A stretch of DNA of 7,376 bases, taken from Acidimicrobiia bacterium (GTDB lineage Bacteria > Actinomycetota > Acidimicrobiia > Spongiisociales > UBA5794). Shown here one piece after another: positions 6,465-7,376 of this stretch. Position numbers and translations under genes: made by a program. The stretch lies in contig JAUVPA010000088.1 of the NCBI GenBank assembly GCA_030598905.1, forward strand, positions 1 through 7,376, read 5' to 3'. The notes beneath the pieces were generated by a model. The model did not search any database. It saw nothing but the letters and a program-made list of their open reading frames with translations, and was not told the origin of the DNA. The first letter of the stretch is position 1. The number at the start of each line of letters is the position of its first letter.

Positions 6465-6986
6465 CTAAGGGATAATGGCGTCCACCGACAGGTACACCGC
6501 GGGGACCCATCCCCAGATCGCGACCAACAGAAGGATCCCGCCCAGGATCTTCGCGTTGAGCTTGCCGTAGGTGAAGGCGGCGATGCCGAAGAACGCGACG
6601 CTCCACAGGATCGCGTTCGACTGGAAGACAAAAACGTCGTTGAACACGTCGAAGAAGGCAAACGGCCAGGCGAAGAGGCCGATGGTGAACGCGATCGTAC
6701 CGACGGGTCGCAGGTCCGATCCGTTGATCAGCGCGATCCCGAATGAGATGAAGAAGAGTGCAAAGAGCCCGACGACACCGGCAAGGGTCGGGAGGCCGGC
6801 GACCTCCACCAGGATGAGCACCTGGAGAGCGAGGAACAACCCGACGACGAGCTCGATCCAGCCGATCGTATAGAGAGGCCCTTTTCCCCCATCCTCGGGT
6901 TCGTCGGCGCCAATGCCGAGCAGGTAGACCCCGATCACGAACGCTCCCGTGGCGAATGTGAAGAATATCACGGCGACTGACAGCAT
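6465..6986 (-). CDS. Six-helix membrane protein resembling the AmiS/UreI urea-amide channel family
   Basis: The 173-residue protein is almost wholly hydrophobic with about six predicted membrane segments: roughly 2-24, 38-62, 66-88, 95-115, 124-143 and 147-167. A charged loop (GADEPEDGGKG) follows the first. The layout and the pattern FGIALINGSDLRPVG ... ILWSVAFF ... GGILLLVAIWGWVPAVYL recall AmiS/UreI channels, which let urea or short-chain amides cross the inner membrane; that family is about 195-200 residues, so this one is slightly short. The match is by eye. An ATG at 6986 is chosen because GGGAGGAG precedes it by 4 bases; extending to an upstream ATG would add an unlikely polar leader. 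No amidase or urease gene is in the window. The downstream frameshifted membrane gene may belong to the same unit. An unrelated small integral membrane protein is the alternative. Confidence 0.55.
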   Translation of the reverse strand: MLSVAVIFFTFATGAFVIGVYLLGIGADEPEDGGKGPLYTIGWIELVVGLFLALQVLILVEVAGLPTLAGVVGLFALFFISFGIALINGSDLRPVGTIAFTIGLFAWPFAFFDVFNDVFVFQSNAILWSVAFFGIAAFTYGKLNAKILGGILLLVAIWGWVPAVYLSVDAIIP

Positions 6987-6990
6987 GGTT

Positions 6991-6998
6991 CTCCTCCC
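6991..6998 (-). promoter_or_regulatory. Strong Shine-Dalgarno sequence of the channel-like gene
   Basis: On the minus strand GGGAGGAG lies 4 bases before the ATG at 6986. It decides that start over the in-frame ATG at 7064, which has no such sequence and would add 26 residues without membrane character. Confidence 0.8.
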
Positions 6999-7021
6999 TC
7001 TGTCGTCTACTCCCAGTGGAC

Positions 7022-7027
7022 AGCCTA
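7022..7027 (-). promoter_or_regulatory. Possible -10 box for the channel-like gene
   Basis: TAGGCT on the minus strand fits the actinobacterial TANNNT -10 pattern and lies 35 bases before the start codon, leaving a leader of about 30 bases that includes the strong ribosome binding site. The expected -35 position shows nothing close to TTGACA, so this is tentative. Confidence 0.3.
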
Positions 7028-7088
7028 GACCCATCGCCTTGCGGATTACAGGGAGACTCGACATCAGGGTCTACGGGGCAACGGTGCG

Positions 7089-7376
7089 ATGTGGGGGATC
7101 GAGTCGTTCCCCGCCGATGCTGCCGGTTACGAAGAACTGCTGGGTTGGCTGGTCGGGTTCGGTGCGGTGACGTTGGTGTGGGTGGAGGGCACCGGGTCGT
7201 GGGGTGTCGGGTTGGCCCGGTTCCTCCACGACCACGAGGTCGAGATGGTGGAGGTGGATCGACCCAACCGGCAAAAGCGCCGCAAGGTGGGCAAGTCGGA
7301 TCCCATCGATGCCGAGGCGGCGGCTCGGGCCGCCCTGTCGGGGGAAGCCTCGGTGACGCCGAAGACCCGCAACGGC
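7089..7376 (+). CDS. IS110-family transposase, N-terminally shortened and cut by the window edge
   Basis: IS110 transposases are DEDD-type recombinases with a RuvC-like N-terminal domain. The 96 visible residues carry the family pattern FPADAAGYEELLGWL (7-21), the VEGTGS motif with Glu33, VEVDRPNR (54-61) and KSDPIDAEAAARAALSG (69-85). Glu33, Asp71 and Asp74 match the last three acidic residues of the DEDD set. The first one, normally in a GVDxHK stretch about 20-30 residues before the FPA motif, is missing. Upstream codons in frame are open back to a TAG at 7026 but look unrelated, so the 5' end appears lost, with the join near 7090. The frame is open to the right edge. A remnant copy is likely; a late alternative start is less so. 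Confidence 0.85.
   Translation, partial: MWGIESFPADAAGYEELLGWLVGFGAVTLVWVEGTGSWGVGLARFLHDHEVEMVEVDRPNRQKRRKVGKSDPIDAEAAARAALSGEASVTPKTRNG

Overview
The window looks like chromosomal DNA from a high-GC bacterium, probably an actinobacterium. Reading frames show strong G/C preference at third codon positions, genes are packed with ATGA and TGATG overlaps, and the gene content (acetoin-type E1, molybdenum hydroxylase, IS110) fits that group. This lineage is inferred from composition and gene types only.

Left third (1-2054, + strand): a gene tail of 24 residues overlaps acoA by ATGA. acoA in turn overlaps acoB by ATGA. Together acoA and acoB encode the alpha and beta halves of a thiamine-diphosphate-dependent E1 component of a 2-oxo acid/acetoin dehydrogenase complex. 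No E2 or E3 gene lies inside the window; they may lie upstream or elsewhere.

Middle (2064-5706, - strand): a three-gene operon read leftwards encodes a molybdenum hydroxylase of the xanthine dehydrogenase / form II CO-dehydrogenase-like family. The order is FAD subunit (CoxM type), 2Fe-2S subunit (CoxS type), molybdopterin subunit (CoxL type). The genes overlap by 4 bp and 1 bp, so translation is probably coupled. The active-site loop lacks the cysteine of true CO dehydrogenase, so the substrate is unknown. The operon converges on acoAB with only 9 bp between the stop codons. Just upstream of the FAD subunit is an AT-rich 21-bp inverted repeat, a candidate operator.

Right part (5707-6464): no intact gene. 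There is a possible decayed gene tail (5912-6052). There is also a small two-helix membrane protein gene (6199-6395) that reads through only if one base is restored, so it is frameshifted or mis-sequenced. Upstream of it (6465-6986, - strand) is an intact six-helix membrane protein resembling the AmiS/UreI urea/amide channel family, with a strong ribosome binding site. At the right edge (7089 to the end, + strand) an IS110-family transposase begins without its usual N-terminal catalytic aspartate and runs off the window.

The E1 genes and the hydroxylase may serve one catabolic route, with the hydroxylase oxidising a substrate and E1 decarboxylating or cleaving a keto product. That link is inferred only from their position. 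I saw no CRISPR array, rRNA, tRNA or clearly new defence-type system.
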